Of a stretch of DNA of 64,000 nt, positions 18,082 through 26,249 are shown piece by piece. A program made the translations under genes and the position numbers. This DNA comes from Candidatus Bathyarchaeota archaeon (GTDB taxonomy: Archaea > Thermoproteota > Bathyarchaeia > Bathyarchaeales > Bathycorpusculaceae). The stretch is from positions 1 through 64,000 of the forward strand of contig JANXDU010000006.1 in NCBI GenBank assembly GCA_025059195.1, in the 5' to 3' direction. The notes beneath the pieces are model-generated. The model was not told the origin of the DNA, searched no databases, and worked only from the letters and a program-made list of their open reading frames with translations. Positions within the stretch are counted from its first letter, which is position 1; every line of letters starts with the position of its first letter.

Positions 18082-19464
18082 TCAACCCTCGCCTAGGATT
18101 ATTTTGCCGCATCCAGCCTCCGCAACTATTTCGCCCCGGTCCACGACAAGTTGACCGGCTACAAAGGTTTTTACGGGTTTGCCTTTAACACGTTTGCCGT
18201 TGAAAGGGGAAAACTTGGCTTTAGAGTGAAACTTTGAAGCGTCTATGCAGTATTCTTCCCCCATGTCGACAGCCACAAAGTCAGCTTTGCCCCCCTCTTT
18301 AATGGCGCCTCTACCCTTCAGCTTGAAAACTCTCGCTGGATTTTCAGCTAACATTCTAACAACGTCCCCCAAGCTGAGCGCCCCAGAGTTCACGGCGGTA
18401 AGCATAAGCGGAAGTGTTGTTTCAAGCCCGGGTATGCCAACCTTAACCTCCCACACTGATGCAGCGCTTTTCTCCGCAAGCGTGTGAGGAGCATGGTCTG
18501 AACCTACAACGTCAATTAGCCCATTCTTTAGGCTTTTCCATAGAAAATCAACGTGGCTTTTGTCCCTAAGAGGAGGGGCAGTCAACGCCACGGTTCCAAC
18601 ACGTTTTAGGTCGTCGACAGAGAGGAACAAGTGGTGCGGCGTAACCTCACACGTTAAAGCCAAACCCTTCTCCTTAGCTTTGTGAATTATTTCTAAACCT
18701 TGCTTGGTGCTTATGTGGCAAAAATGCACTTTGGCGCTGGTTTTCTCGGCGATTTTTACCAATCGTCTAACAGCGGATGCCTCCGCCCTTTCAGAGTGGG
18801 CTTCAAGAAAAGCCTCAATGTCGTTTCGCCCCTTTCCTTTAAGTTCTTCCTCCATCCTTTTCAGCATGTTTTTGTCTTCAGCGTGCACCGCAATGGGAAC
18901 CCTAGACGCTACAGTTTTAAAGGCATACTTTAACGCGTGGTCGTCGTCTATGTTTAGCCCGCCCACTTGCTCGCCTAGGTAAAGCTTGAAAGCCACAGCG
19001 CCTCCAGCAATTATTTTTTCAATTTCCCGCGGGTCCTTAGGGAACTCCGAGTAGAAACCCACATTAACAAGGATTTTCCCACGTGCGTTTGCCATGCGGT
19101 TTTCAAGGGTTTCCACACTCATGGTTACTGGAGTGTTGTTTGGCATGTCAAGAACTGTTGTGAAGCCGCCCGCGGCGGCCGCTGCTGTTCCAGTGTAAAA
19201 GTCTTCTTTGTAGGCTTTGCCCTCATCCCGCAGATGCACGTGAACATCAATCAAGCCGGGCAAAACTAGAAGCCCGTTAAGGCTTAGCACCGTGTCGGCT
19301 TTGGGCATTTGAGCTTCTTTTCCAACCTTGTGGACGGTGCCGTTTTCAACGGCTATGCAGCACTCTTGCACTGCGCCGTCTATGTAGGCTTTCAAGTCTT
19401 TTAGGACTAGGTCAACGGTCAAAGAAGGTTTGCTCCTGTTTTTGCTTAAAGAAAAGGCGCCCAA
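18082..19464 (-). CDS. pyrC: Dihydroorotase
   Basis: A 460-residue amidohydrolase that cyclises carbamoyl aspartate to dihydroorotate in pyrimidine synthesis. The first metal ligands are in DVHVHLRD (His75, His77). The bridging lysine position is in AVAFKLYLG (Lys160). Further histidines are in AVHAEDK and FCHIST, and the catalytic aspartate in GSDHAPH. A long N-terminus (MGAFSLSKNR) precedes the conserved start at about residue 17, so the true start could be slightly later. It lies 11 bases downstream of the FAU-1 gene. pyrF and carAB are elsewhere in the window. Confidence 0.94.
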   Translation of the reverse strand: MGAFSLSKNRSKPSLTVDLVLKDLKAYIDGAVQECCIAVENGTVHKVGKEAQMPKADTVLSLNGLLVLPGLIDVHVHLRDEGKAYKEDFYTGTAAAAAGGFTTVLDMPNNTPVTMSVETLENRMANARGKILVNVGFYSEFPKDPREIEKIIAGGAVAFKLYLGEQVGGLNIDDDHALKYAFKTVASRVPIAVHAEDKNMLKRMEEELKGKGRNDIEAFLEAHSERAEASAVRRLVKIAEKTSAKVHFCHISTKQGLEIIHKAKEKGLALTCEVTPHHLFLSVDDLKRVGTVALTAPPLRDKSHVDFLWKSLKNGLIDVVGSDHAPHTLAEKSAASVWEVKVGIPGLETTLPLMLTAVNSGALSLGDVVRMLAENPARVFKLKGRGAIKEGGKADFVAVDMGEEYCIDASKFHSKAKFSPFNGKRVKGKPVKTFVAGQLVVDRGEIVAEAGCGKIILGEG

Positions 19465-19475
19465 AGTAGATAAAA

Positions 19476-20876
19476 TTAGCTTTGACAGGGCTTGTTTTTG
19501 AGAATTTCCTCAACCTCAGCTTTAACCCTTTCATAAACCTTTTTTCCAATCAAGCCTTTTTCAAGGGCTTTCTCCAGCTTTTCCACGTCTAAAACTTTGG
19601 TTTCGCCGTCCGGGCGGATGGAAATGTCAACCTCCAAGTCCACATAACGCAAAGCGTTTGGGTAAACCTCTACGGGCGTGTTTATGTTTATGTAGGCGCC
19701 TTTCCACACGCCGTCCCTCGCGTAATAGTTTGTTATTATGTGCCACTCACCCAGCCTTGTTTTGCTTACTGCTTTGTCGCCAGCCTCCTTCGCGGTGCCA
19801 AGCCCATCGTAAAAGCCATTGGCCTTTATTGTTCTACAGTAGCATACTTCGCCATTGTTCAGGGTTTCAAGGACCGCTTGTCCGAGGTGGAAAACTGCAC
19901 CGCTAAGCTTTACGTGCTCCACGTTCACAGTCATGCCTTCCTCTGGGAATTCGGCGGCTATCTGCCCTTTAAAAAGCCGTTTCACCTCCTCTGGGCTTTG
20001 CCCTTTCTCCAAAAGTTTTTCAGCCATCTCCAAGGCTGCTGAAACATTGCCGCCACAGCTCTTGTAGAAGTGATGCCCATCCAACGTTGGCGTGACGGAA
20101 GCCCTTAACATGTCCAGCTTTCTTTTTGACATGCTTGGAAACTCAACGCTCATGAAATAAGAGCCTTCAACCAAAAGGGATGGGGCGAGGGCGGAGGAAG
20201 CTTTTTCAGACAAAATTTTGACTTTTTCAGCAAGCGCCGCCACCTCGCTTTCTAAAGCCTCCTTTGGCTTGTAGGCTGCTGGTTCCCGCCAAATTATGCC
20301 CCAGCCCATGGGCGCCAGCTGCTTTCCTAAAGCGTAAAGCTCAGCCCGTTTGGCAATGTCCCGGATTTTTAGGCTCACGCCTATGCGGCTGTTTTGAACA
20401 AGGATGGCGCAGTTTCCAACAACCTTCAATTGCGCCGTTAAAAATGGAGTTTTTCTTCCAACGGGTTTCCGCTCAACTTGCACAAGGATTTCGCTTTGAC
20501 TTTCGAAAGGCTTTTCTTGCTTAGGAAGAACACCCACAGTTTCGTTCTCAATTTTAACGTAGACGTTTCGCCCATCCTCGCCGACTACACAGCCCTTGTA
20601 TATGCCGTCAACGCTAACCCCCCACGTCCTCGTCACCACGTCGTCGAGGTTCTCATGTAAAACTGTTTTGAAAGCGTTTATAGCCTCCTTCGTGCCTAGG
20701 GCTACAACACCTTGTAGGTCATGTTTATCCCTAATCTTTAAGTCTGGGGGCTCATTATTGTCCATCAAACCGAAACGTGCCTTTATAGTTTGGGATGGCT
20801 GGACAACCTCAAAGCCGTTATCCAACAGTAGTTTTGTTAGGGCTGTGGCGTATACGCCTCTAACCTTTGCCTTCAA
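19476..20876 (-). CDS. FAU-1-type RNA-binding protein / RNase E/G-like protein
   Basis: A 466-residue archaeal protein of the FAU-1 (AU-rich RNA-binding, COG1530) family. An S1-like RNA-binding part in the first half (VSVDGIYKGCVVGEDGRNVYVKI region, about 87-110) is followed by an RNase E/G-like segment. The C-terminal DUF402 domain is about 350-455 and contains TRLGEWHIITNYYARDG. Pyrococcus FAU-1 binds AU-rich RNA and has been linked to pre-5S rRNA processing. The gene lies directly downstream of rtcA (3-base gap), which makes an RNA-processing role plausible. Confidence 0.85.
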   Translation of the reverse strand: MKAKVRGVYATALTKLLLDNGFEVVQPSQTIKARFGLMDNNEPPDLKIRDKHDLQGVVALGTKEAINAFKTVLHENLDDVVTRTWGVSVDGIYKGCVVGEDGRNVYVKIENETVGVLPKQEKPFESQSEILVQVERKPVGRKTPFLTAQLKVVGNCAILVQNSRIGVSLKIRDIAKRAELYALGKQLAPMGWGIIWREPAAYKPKEALESEVAALAEKVKILSEKASSALAPSLLVEGSYFMSVEFPSMSKRKLDMLRASVTPTLDGHHFYKSCGGNVSAALEMAEKLLEKGQSPEEVKRLFKGQIAAEFPEEGMTVNVEHVKLSGAVFHLGQAVLETLNNGEVCYCRTIKANGFYDGLGTAKEAGDKAVSKTRLGEWHIITNYYARDGVWKGAYININTPVEVYPNALRYVDLEVDISIRPDGETKVLDVEKLEKALEKGLIGKKVYERVKAEVEEILKNKPCQS

Positions 20877-20879
20877 GGC

Positions 20880-21938
20880 TCAGCCAACCTTTTCAACCTT
20901 GAAGAGACTGTTAACGTTCTCCACTTTGAACTTGACTCCTAGAAAGGTTTCAGCCAGCCATATGTTTGTTTCCAGATGATCGGACAACTCCCTTGTATAG
21001 TAGATGGAGCGCCCTTTCGCTAAGGCTATGTATGGAATCAGCATATCAGCCAAATGCACATCAACAGTAGCCCTTGAACTAACCTCTATGTAAAGTTTTT
21101 CAGCTGCCTCGGAGCCCACCGCCTCGCTTGTTTTCCCCAGTTCGCCTATAGCATCTGCGCCTAGAACCACGCCCTTGTCGGTTTCAGCCCACAGCACGAG
21201 GGAGCTTCCTTTCTGAAGGGGGTTTGAGCGGTCATTCACTATCTGAATGTCTGCGGTTAAGCCTTTACCACGGAGATAATTCTTGGCGGCTTCCGCCTGC
21301 CTTTCGGCAACCCTTCTGTCAGCTAGGAAGGTGCAAACTGAAACGCCCTTAACAGCTTTAAGTGTGCCGAATTCCTCCAAAAACAGCGGTTTAAGCTCCT
21401 TGCATGGCTCAACGGTTAAAGTGGCTTCGCCCATGCCTTTGGGGTAGTAGCCATACTTGTGGACGGTTATGGCGGCGTTTACACCCATTCGCCTCAGAAC
21501 GGGAAGGAAAACGTTCCGCATGTAATTTATTGTCGGCGAGTTGGAAACGTCCGTCCCACCCTTTGAGATGTGTAATTGAACCGTGTTTTCGGCGAAAAGG
21601 CAGATGGGCAGAACTGTCATAATCAGCATAGGAATGCTTCCAGCCGTGCCAATTTCAGCCTCAAGCCTTCCGCCTTGGATGCGCCTAGGCGTAAACCAAA
21701 GCTCCCTAGAGTTTAAAACTGCGCCTTTAACCTCCGCGTCGCAAAGCTTCGCCGCCGTCAAAACAGCCTCCAAATGCTGCGGCCTCAAACCCGGCTGCGG
21801 CCTATTATGCCTAATGTTAAAAATATGAAGCGGCTCGCCCAGTATGGTGGCCAAGGCTACTGAAAGCCTCAGTATCGTGCCGCTTCCGCTTTTCTGGCTT
21901 CCATCAACTTCAATCAAGGGCAACAGAACCTCTCTCAC
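20880..21938 (-). CDS. rtcA: RNA 3'-terminal phosphate cyclase
   Basis: A 352-residue enzyme that converts an RNA 3'-phosphate to a 2',3'-cyclic phosphate with ATP. Family motifs are present: a GSGTILRLSVAL variant of the usual glycine-rich GGGQILR start, RPQPGLRPQHL, EIGTAGSIPML and GGTDVSNSPTINY. The nucleotidylated histidine is expected in DVHLADMLIPY. In the N-terminal motif KSGSGT replaces the usual run of glycines, a visible but moderate deviation. It is the first gene of the minus-strand block rtcA, FAU-1, pyrC, Mut7-C. RtcB ligase is not in the window. Confidence 0.9.
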   Translation of the reverse strand: MREVLLPLIEVDGSQKSGSGTILRLSVALATILGEPLHIFNIRHNRPQPGLRPQHLEAVLTAAKLCDAEVKGAVLNSRELWFTPRRIQGGRLEAEIGTAGSIPMLIMTVLPICLFAENTVQLHISKGGTDVSNSPTINYMRNVFLPVLRRMGVNAAITVHKYGYYPKGMGEATLTVEPCKELKPLFLEEFGTLKAVKGVSVCTFLADRRVAERQAEAAKNYLRGKGLTADIQIVNDRSNPLQKGSSLVLWAETDKGVVLGADAIGELGKTSEAVGSEAAEKLYIEVSSRATVDVHLADMLIPYIALAKGRSIYYTRELSDHLETNIWLAETFLGVKFKVENVNSLFKVEKVG

Positions 21939-22012
21939 CGACGCCAGTTCTCAGTAAACAATTAATAAATAGGGCTATATGGGTATTAAGATTTGAAGGA
22001 CGTGAACACCGC

Positions 22013-22423
22013 ATGGACGCGGAGAAAGACTACATTGAGAAACTCGCTGAAAAAGTGGAGGAATTGCTCATCGTTTTAAACAATATAGCCGAAGACCTTA
22101 GAATAGTTGCAGCTTCATTGAGGTCCATAGCTGTTTCCAAGCTTGGGCAACCAAAGCCCACGCCGACACCGACGCCTCCGACACCGGAGCAACCTCCAGC
22201 TGAAAAGCCCTTGAGCATAGGGGACGTTAAAATGATTTTTCCAGAAGATTTGGAGGGCCTCCTAAACTTTGAGGATAAAGGCGAATACATCAAAATCACA
22301 CCCCGCCAATACTTAGGCGCGGAAAACTTCGCGAAAATAGCCCAAATAGTGCGGGGGGCGGGCGGCGACTACATAAGCGCTGGAAAAGACAGCCACTTCC
22401 GCATACCAAAAATTAAACCTTAA
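22013..22423 (+). CDS. Conserved archaeal hypothetical protein with coiled coil and proline-rich linker
   Basis: Function not recognised. Of 136 residues, the first 45 or so form an amphipathic coiled coil (EKLAEKVEELLIVLNNIAED). A PTPTPTPPTPEQPP linker follows at about 50-65. The compact C-terminal domain (about 70-136) ends KITPRQYLGAENFAKIAQIV and DSHFRIPK. That C-terminal block reads like a small archaeal domain that I cannot name. The layout suggests an oligomerising stalk joined to a binding head. It is divergent from rtcA; the 74-base gap has a possible TATA-like element around 21972-21980. Confidence 0.7.
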   Translation: MDAEKDYIEKLAEKVEELLIVLNNIAEDLRIVAASLRSIAVSKLGQPKPTPTPTPPTPEQPPAEKPLSIGDVKMIFPEDLEGLLNFEDKGEYIKITPRQYLGAENFAKIAQIVRGAGGDYISAGKDSHFRIPKIKP

Positions 22424-22434
22424 AATTATGCGGT

Positions 22435-22713
22435 TTAATATCTGATTTCGAAATCTTTGAATTCGCCCATGTAATCCTCCCATTTGACTTCTATGCCTGT
22501 AACCTTTGCGCCGGGCGGTCCACGTTTACAGAACTCTATGAGCTGTTTGACAGCTTCTTCCTCACCCTCAAAAACGGCTTCAACTCTGCCGTCTGGAAGG
22601 TTGCGAACCCAGCCCTTCACACCGCGCATCTTAGCTTCCCTACGGGTTTCATGTCTGAAAAACACGCCTTGAACCCGCCCGCTTACAAACACGTGAACCC
22701 TAACCTTCAACAT
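22435..22713 (-). CDS. acyP: Acylphosphatase
   Basis: A 92-residue enzyme that hydrolyses the carboxyl-phosphate bond of acyl phosphates. The phosphate-binding loop [13 protein letters not shown] (about 13-25) holds the catalytic arginine. The catalytic asparagine is in [12 protein letters not shown] (Asn about 39). GGP is here GPPGAKVT, a standard variant. The length and alpha/beta ferredoxin-like pattern match the family. It is convergent with the preceding plus-strand gene. Confidence 0.95.
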   Translation of the reverse strand: MLKVRVHVFVSGRVQGVFFRHETRREAKMRGVKGWVRNLPDGRVEAVFEGEEEAVKQLIEFCKRGPPGAKVTGIEVKWEDYMGEFKDFEIRY

Positions 22714-22855
22714 CCCTCACCCGTCTAAATCAACATTAGGCTTTAGGCGTTCAGCTTTCACTTTAACTTAACTCTCTCCACATAGCGCCCATAACAATGC
22801 GCCACTGGCTTTTTAAAGCGAAAGGGCAAAAGCGAGATTTCAGGAGGCTTTAAGT

Positions 22856-23185
22856 TTGAAGCCAAACCATGGAAAACTTTTGATCTACGCTCCCAAAAGG
22901 GCGTCTCGCAAGGGAAGGCTGAAAGTGGTGAGGATGGCCGCCGAGAAAACCGCAAAAGCATTAAATTTAGACTTTGAAGTTGTGGCGTTTAGGGGTAGAA
23001 CGCCCATATACGTGTACTACAAGAATGGCGCCGAAGACCCCGTGCCCCTTTATTGTGACCGCGAGGGAACAAAAAACCAGGAGGAAGTGTGCAGTGCGCT
23101 GTGGAGCATGATGTTTGTCTTATCGTTTCACCCAAAATATTCAGCTTTAAAGCCGATCAGAAGGGCTTTTATGAGGTTTTCCTAA
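22856..23185 (+). CDS. Unrecognised 109-residue protein
   Basis: No family recognised. The gene is well supported: TTG 22856 follows a perfect AGGAGG (22842-22847) by eight bases, and the frame runs 109 codons. The product is basic at the N-terminus (KLLIYAPKRASRKGRLKVVR). It has alternating strand and helix segments, with LYCDREG in the middle and a short basic C-terminus. No signal peptide or membrane segment is apparent. It overlaps the 3' end of the convergent gene at 23169-23504 by 17 bases. Confidence 0.6.
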   Translation: MKPNHGKLLIYAPKRASRKGRLKVVRMAAEKTAKALNLDFEVVAFRGRTPIYVYYKNGAEDPVPLYCDREGTKNQEEVCSALWSMMFVLSFHPKYSALKPIRRAFMRFS

Positions 23186-23504
23186 ATTTGATGGACTGGT
23201 TTTCAAGGGTTATCTCATAAACTTGGTTAACATCGAAGTCTATGCCTAGGCTTTCATACTCCTCCTCAGTCAAGAAAAGTATTATCTTTGGAATTGCGAA
23301 CTGCGCCTTCGCTGGAAAAATGGGCAGTTGCTGCTGTAAAGCCTGAAAAACCTCTTGCACAACCCTAGCCTCCTCAGTTTGGGGTCTGATGGCAAACTGG
23401 GTCACGGGGCGCTCCTCAACAAGTTCTATGCGTTTCCCAAGGTTACCATCCAAGTCGCGGATAGACTCAATCTTGTTAACTCGAACATGAAACATAGGCA
23501 TCAT
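23169..23504 (-). CDS. Small conserved archaeal protein, possibly arcadin-1-like
   Basis: A 111-residue protein with an N-terminal strand pair (MFHVRVNKIESIRDL, KRIELVEERPVT). A helix with glutamines and a C-terminal block follow (KIILFLTEEEYESLGIDFDV, then VYEITLE). The LTEEEYE-LGI-V-Y-I pattern recalls arcadin-1, encoded near crenactin in Thermoproteales, but I compared from memory only and no crenactin gene is here. It may start at the internal ATG 23495. The 245-base gap to guaAB on its upstream side is described under the findings. Confidence 0.5.
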   Translation of the reverse strand: MMPMFHVRVNKIESIRDLDGNLGKRIELVEERPVTQFAIRPQTEEARVVQEVFQALQQQLPIFPAKAQFAIPKIILFLTEEEYESLGIDFDVNQVYEITLENQSIKFRKTS

Positions 23505-23749
23505 AAAAGAAAAGGCGACACTCCTATTTAGGGCTTAACCCTTTTATAATGAACTGTCTACATGGTGCGCCTACGATTTAAGGCGAAGAGCTTTGTGGAA
23601 CAAAAGGGAATGGACAGCCATTCGCGGAAATCACATAGGCTTAATTGCCGCGGTTTTGCAGCTCTCTTCCTTTTATGCACTCCGCTGAACATGTTGATGT
23701 TGAATAGTATTGTTTAAGTTTAAAGAGCCTTCAATGGAAAACCTAAGCT

Positions 23750-24949
23750 TTATTCCATTTCTATGGTGGCTGGCGGCTTGGGTGTAACATCGTAATAGAC
23801 TGTTGAAACGTTCGGGCATTTCGCCAAGATTTCTTTAGCCGTTTTTTCCAACGTTTTCCATGGTATTTCCGAAACTTCCGCTGTCAGAAAGTCCTTTGTT
23901 TGGACAGCCCTCACGCCTATAACATATGGCTTCTTCTCAGCAGTATCCTCTACTGCATAAAGCACTCTTGTGATGGCGGGGTTTTCGTTGATTATTTTCG
24001 CTTGAAGTGAAACAAGCCTTGAAACCAGTGTTTGGAAGACTTTCCCGTCGGGTGTTTCAGCCTTCAAGCCTACAATTTTGCCGTAGCGCCGTTTTCCGCC
24101 CTCCACGCCCGTAGCTTTGTCCATGAAAATCTTTACGTGCACGTTTCTAGAAGGCACATTTAAGAGCCTTGCCACTGTTTCCCGCACATGAGCTATGGAA
24201 GGCTCTTGAGCTTCTTCGTTATCAATTATGGCGGCGAAGTATTGGCTGGGCTTGTGCTCCGCAAGCAAGCTTTCCACAATGGCCGTCGCTTTTTTCAAAG
24301 TTTCAAGCTTGTCCGGTCGAATTTCGCCCACCACACGCACTGACAGCCCCGGACCCGGGAAAGGCTGCCTCTCGGAAACCTCTGGTGGCAAGCCCAGGTA
24401 CCTAGCTACCATGCGCACTTGCTCCTTGTAAAGCGAAAGGAGCGGCTCGACAACATTGAAGCCAAACTTCTCCATGGGGTTTATGCCAATCTGCTCGAGG
24501 ACGTTGTGCTGGGTTTTCACCCCGCCAACGGTTTCCACAACATCAGCGCGGATTGTCCCTTGCACAAGAACCGTGCAGCCTTCTTTTCGGGCCGTGTCGC
24601 TTAAAACGTTGTAGAAGGTTTCGCGGAACCTTTTGCGTTTTTCCTCAGCGTCCCGCAAGCCTTTCATGGCATTTAAAAAGCGCTCGCGCACATCCACGAT
24701 TTTTACTGGAACGTTGAAGGGCTCTTTTGAAAGAACTTCCGCCACCTTTTCTGGTTCGCCTTCCCTCATGAAGGCGTCGTCCAAAATAACGCAGACAAGG
24801 TTTTCACCTATGGCTTTACGTGTTAAAACGGCGCATGTTGTGCTGTCCACACCGCCTGAAACAGCCACCAAGGCTTTTTTATTGCCTATGGCCTTGCGTA
24901 GGGCTTCAACTTGGGCTTCAACAAACTTTTTTGGATCGAAACTTTCCAT
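23750..24949 (-). CDS. guaAB: GMP synthase, ATP pyrophosphatase subunit
   Basis: This subunit adenylates XMP and aminates it to GMP with ammonia from a separate glutaminase subunit (GuaAa, not in the window). The P-loop is SGGVDSTTC (31-39). QGTIRADVVE, RQPFPGPGLSVRV and the C-terminal KPPATIEME are diagnostic. At 399 residues it is about 90 longer than the two-subunit archaeal enzymes I can recall. The excess lies in the C-terminal dimerisation domain as two insertions, after QYFAAIID and after GKIVGLKA. It follows the gene at 24952-25575 by two bases, so the two are probably cotranscribed. Confidence 0.93.
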   Translation of the reverse strand: MESFDPKKFVEAQVEALRKAIGNKKALVAVSGGVDSTTCAVLTRKAIGENLVCVILDDAFMREGEPEKVAEVLSKEPFNVPVKIVDVRERFLNAMKGLRDAEEKRKRFRETFYNVLSDTARKEGCTVLVQGTIRADVVETVGGVKTQHNVLEQIGINPMEKFGFNVVEPLLSLYKEQVRMVARYLGLPPEVSERQPFPGPGLSVRVVGEIRPDKLETLKKATAIVESLLAEHKPSQYFAAIIDNEEAQEPSIAHVRETVARLLNVPSRNVHVKIFMDKATGVEGGKRRYGKIVGLKAETPDGKVFQTLVSRLVSLQAKIINENPAITRVLYAVEDTAEKKPYVIGVRAVQTKDFLTAEVSEIPWKTLEKTAKEILAKCPNVSTVYYDVTPKPPATIEME

Positions 24950-24951
24950 GA

Positions 24952-25575
24952 TTAAACACTTCCCTTTTGTGCAATGAGCTGGTTCAACGCTTCGCGACTT
25001 AGGTACCAGCCGCCTCTTGGTATCCTTGAAATGCTTAAAACCTTTTTCAAAGTCTCAAGGGAAATGGGAGTTTCAAGCTCGCGGAGGTTTGTAAACCTAA
25101 TGAAGGTGGCTTTCTCGATGCTCCCTAAAAGTTTAAGGTAGCTTTCAAAAGAATCTAGGCATGTGTCTCCGCCATATTTATCCCAAAGCTTTTCAGCATC
25201 ACCAGTCACCCTTTCAATGAAGTCAGCTAACCCCCTAATCTGCATAAAGGGTCTCTTAACATAGAAAAGCAGTTTTTCAGCGTATAAGGGGCCCACAAGA
25301 TTACGCCGCACGAAAGCGTGGACGCTATTGCCGCTTCTACTTCTTTCGCAGATTTTCTCCCACCATTTCATGTCTGAAATCAAGACGAAACCGTAGCGGT
25401 AATCTTCCGACAAATCTTGACCCGTCCGAGGCGGCTGAACACTTTCAGAGTTATAAGTTCCGAAAATAATACTTTCGGTGTAGAACCGTGGAAAAGTTTC
25501 GTCAATTTTCACGGGTAGAAAGCAAATCTGAAAGGCAAAACCGCGTAATTTAATGGAATCTTTAAAATATAGCAT
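24952..25575 (-). CDS. PUA/ASCH-like domain protein, unknown function
   Basis: A 207-residue protein without a certain family. Several segments have the look of a PUA/ASCH/EVE-type fold. They are RRNLVGPLYAEKLLFYVKRP, IRGLADFIERVTGDAEKLWD (adjoining KYGGD), then ATFIRFTNLRELETPISL and a final RIPRGGWYLSREAL. Such folds bind RNA or modified nucleotides. The start shown gives a basic, hydrophobic N-terminus and may be too early. It lies two bases upstream of guaAB. A nucleotide or RNA link to GMP synthesis is only suggested by the neighbourhood. Confidence 0.55.
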   Translation of the reverse strand: MLYFKDSIKLRGFAFQICFLPVKIDETFPRFYTESIIFGTYNSESVQPPRTGQDLSEDYRYGFVLISDMKWWEKICERSRSGNSVHAFVRRNLVGPLYAEKLLFYVKRPFMQIRGLADFIERVTGDAEKLWDKYGGDTCLDSFESYLKLLGSIEKATFIRFTNLRELETPISLETLKKVLSISRIPRGGWYLSREALNQLIAQKGSV

Positions 25576-25681
25576 CTTCCGCTAAGCCAGAAAACCCTTG
25601 TTTACAACCGCTGTGAACGGTTAAAGTTTTTCTACAAACCTTTTATCCTATTACACTTAGCCCAAAATGGAGGCTTTCACC

Positions 25682-26017
25682 ATGAAAACTAGCGACTTAA
25701 AAGCCTTCTCAGACTCCTTAAGGGAGTTAAATGAAAGCTACAGCGACTTCCTATGCTCTATGAAGGACACCATTCGGGAGGCCAAAGCGGTGAAAAAACT
25801 TTGGCATGATGGCCAAAAGCCTTGGCTGATAAAGCTAGGCATAGCCCTCATCGTGTTCCCAGAACCAGTCATAAGCGAAATTCTCGGCTCTCTCTTGATA
25901 GCGGCCGGAACCGTCCATGAGGGGCTCCGCCGCCGCACCCTCCACTTGGAGGATATACCCAAAACATTCAAAAACGTGTTGAGGGAAATTAATTCAGCGC
26001 AGGAAAGGCTTTGTTAA
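25682..26017 (+). CDS. Small hypothetical protein with one hydrophobic segment
   Basis: Family not recognised. ATG 25682 is chosen because GGAGG at 25669-25673 lies eight bases upstream; ATG 25667 is in frame but overlaps that site. The 111-residue product has an amphipathic N-terminal half (SDSLRELNESYSDFLCSMKD). A hydrophobic segment of about 28 residues follows (IKLGIALIVFPEPVIS through LLIAAGTV), then a basic C-terminal helix. It may sit in or on the membrane. A ribbon-helix-helix gene follows 52 bases downstream in the same direction. Confidence 0.55.
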   Translation: MKTSDLKAFSDSLRELNESYSDFLCSMKDTIREAKAVKKLWHDGQKPWLIKLGIALIVFPEPVISEILGSLLIAAGTVHEGLRRRTLHLEDIPKTFKNVLREINSAQERLC

Positions 26018-26069
26018 ACTCTTATATTTAGAGCATGTTATAAGCATAATATATTCGCGGGGTGAAAGC

Positions 26070-26222
26070 TTGAAGCTCGTAACAGTCCTATTACCCGAAG
26101 CCTATTTGGAAGGTTTAGACGAACTTGTTAGGGCGAACATGTATCCGAGCAGGAGCGCCGCCATAAGGTCGGCGGTTAGAGACCTGCTCAAAAAGGAGCT
26201 TTGGGAGAGACGCGAAAGATGA
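26070..26222 (+). CDS. Ribbon-helix-helix (CopG-type) DNA-binding protein
   Basis: A 50-residue protein, read directly from the sequence, with TTG start at 26070 and stop TGA at 26220-26222. GGGGTGA at 26059-26065 serves as ribosome-binding site. The fold is evident: an N-terminal strand KLVTVLLPEAYLEGLDELV, a turn with MYPSRSAAIRSAVRDL, and a second helix ending KKELWERRER. This matches the N-terminal domain of CopG/NikR-type repressors without a ligand domain. It probably dimerises and binds DNA. Its target is unknown; the upstream small gene or its own promoter (AT-rich 26018-26058) are candidates. Confidence 0.8.
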   Translation: MKLVTVLLPEAYLEGLDELVRANMYPSRSAAIRSAVRDLLKKELWERRER

Positions 26223-26249
26223 GGCCCTAAAACCTTTAAGCCTTGCAAT

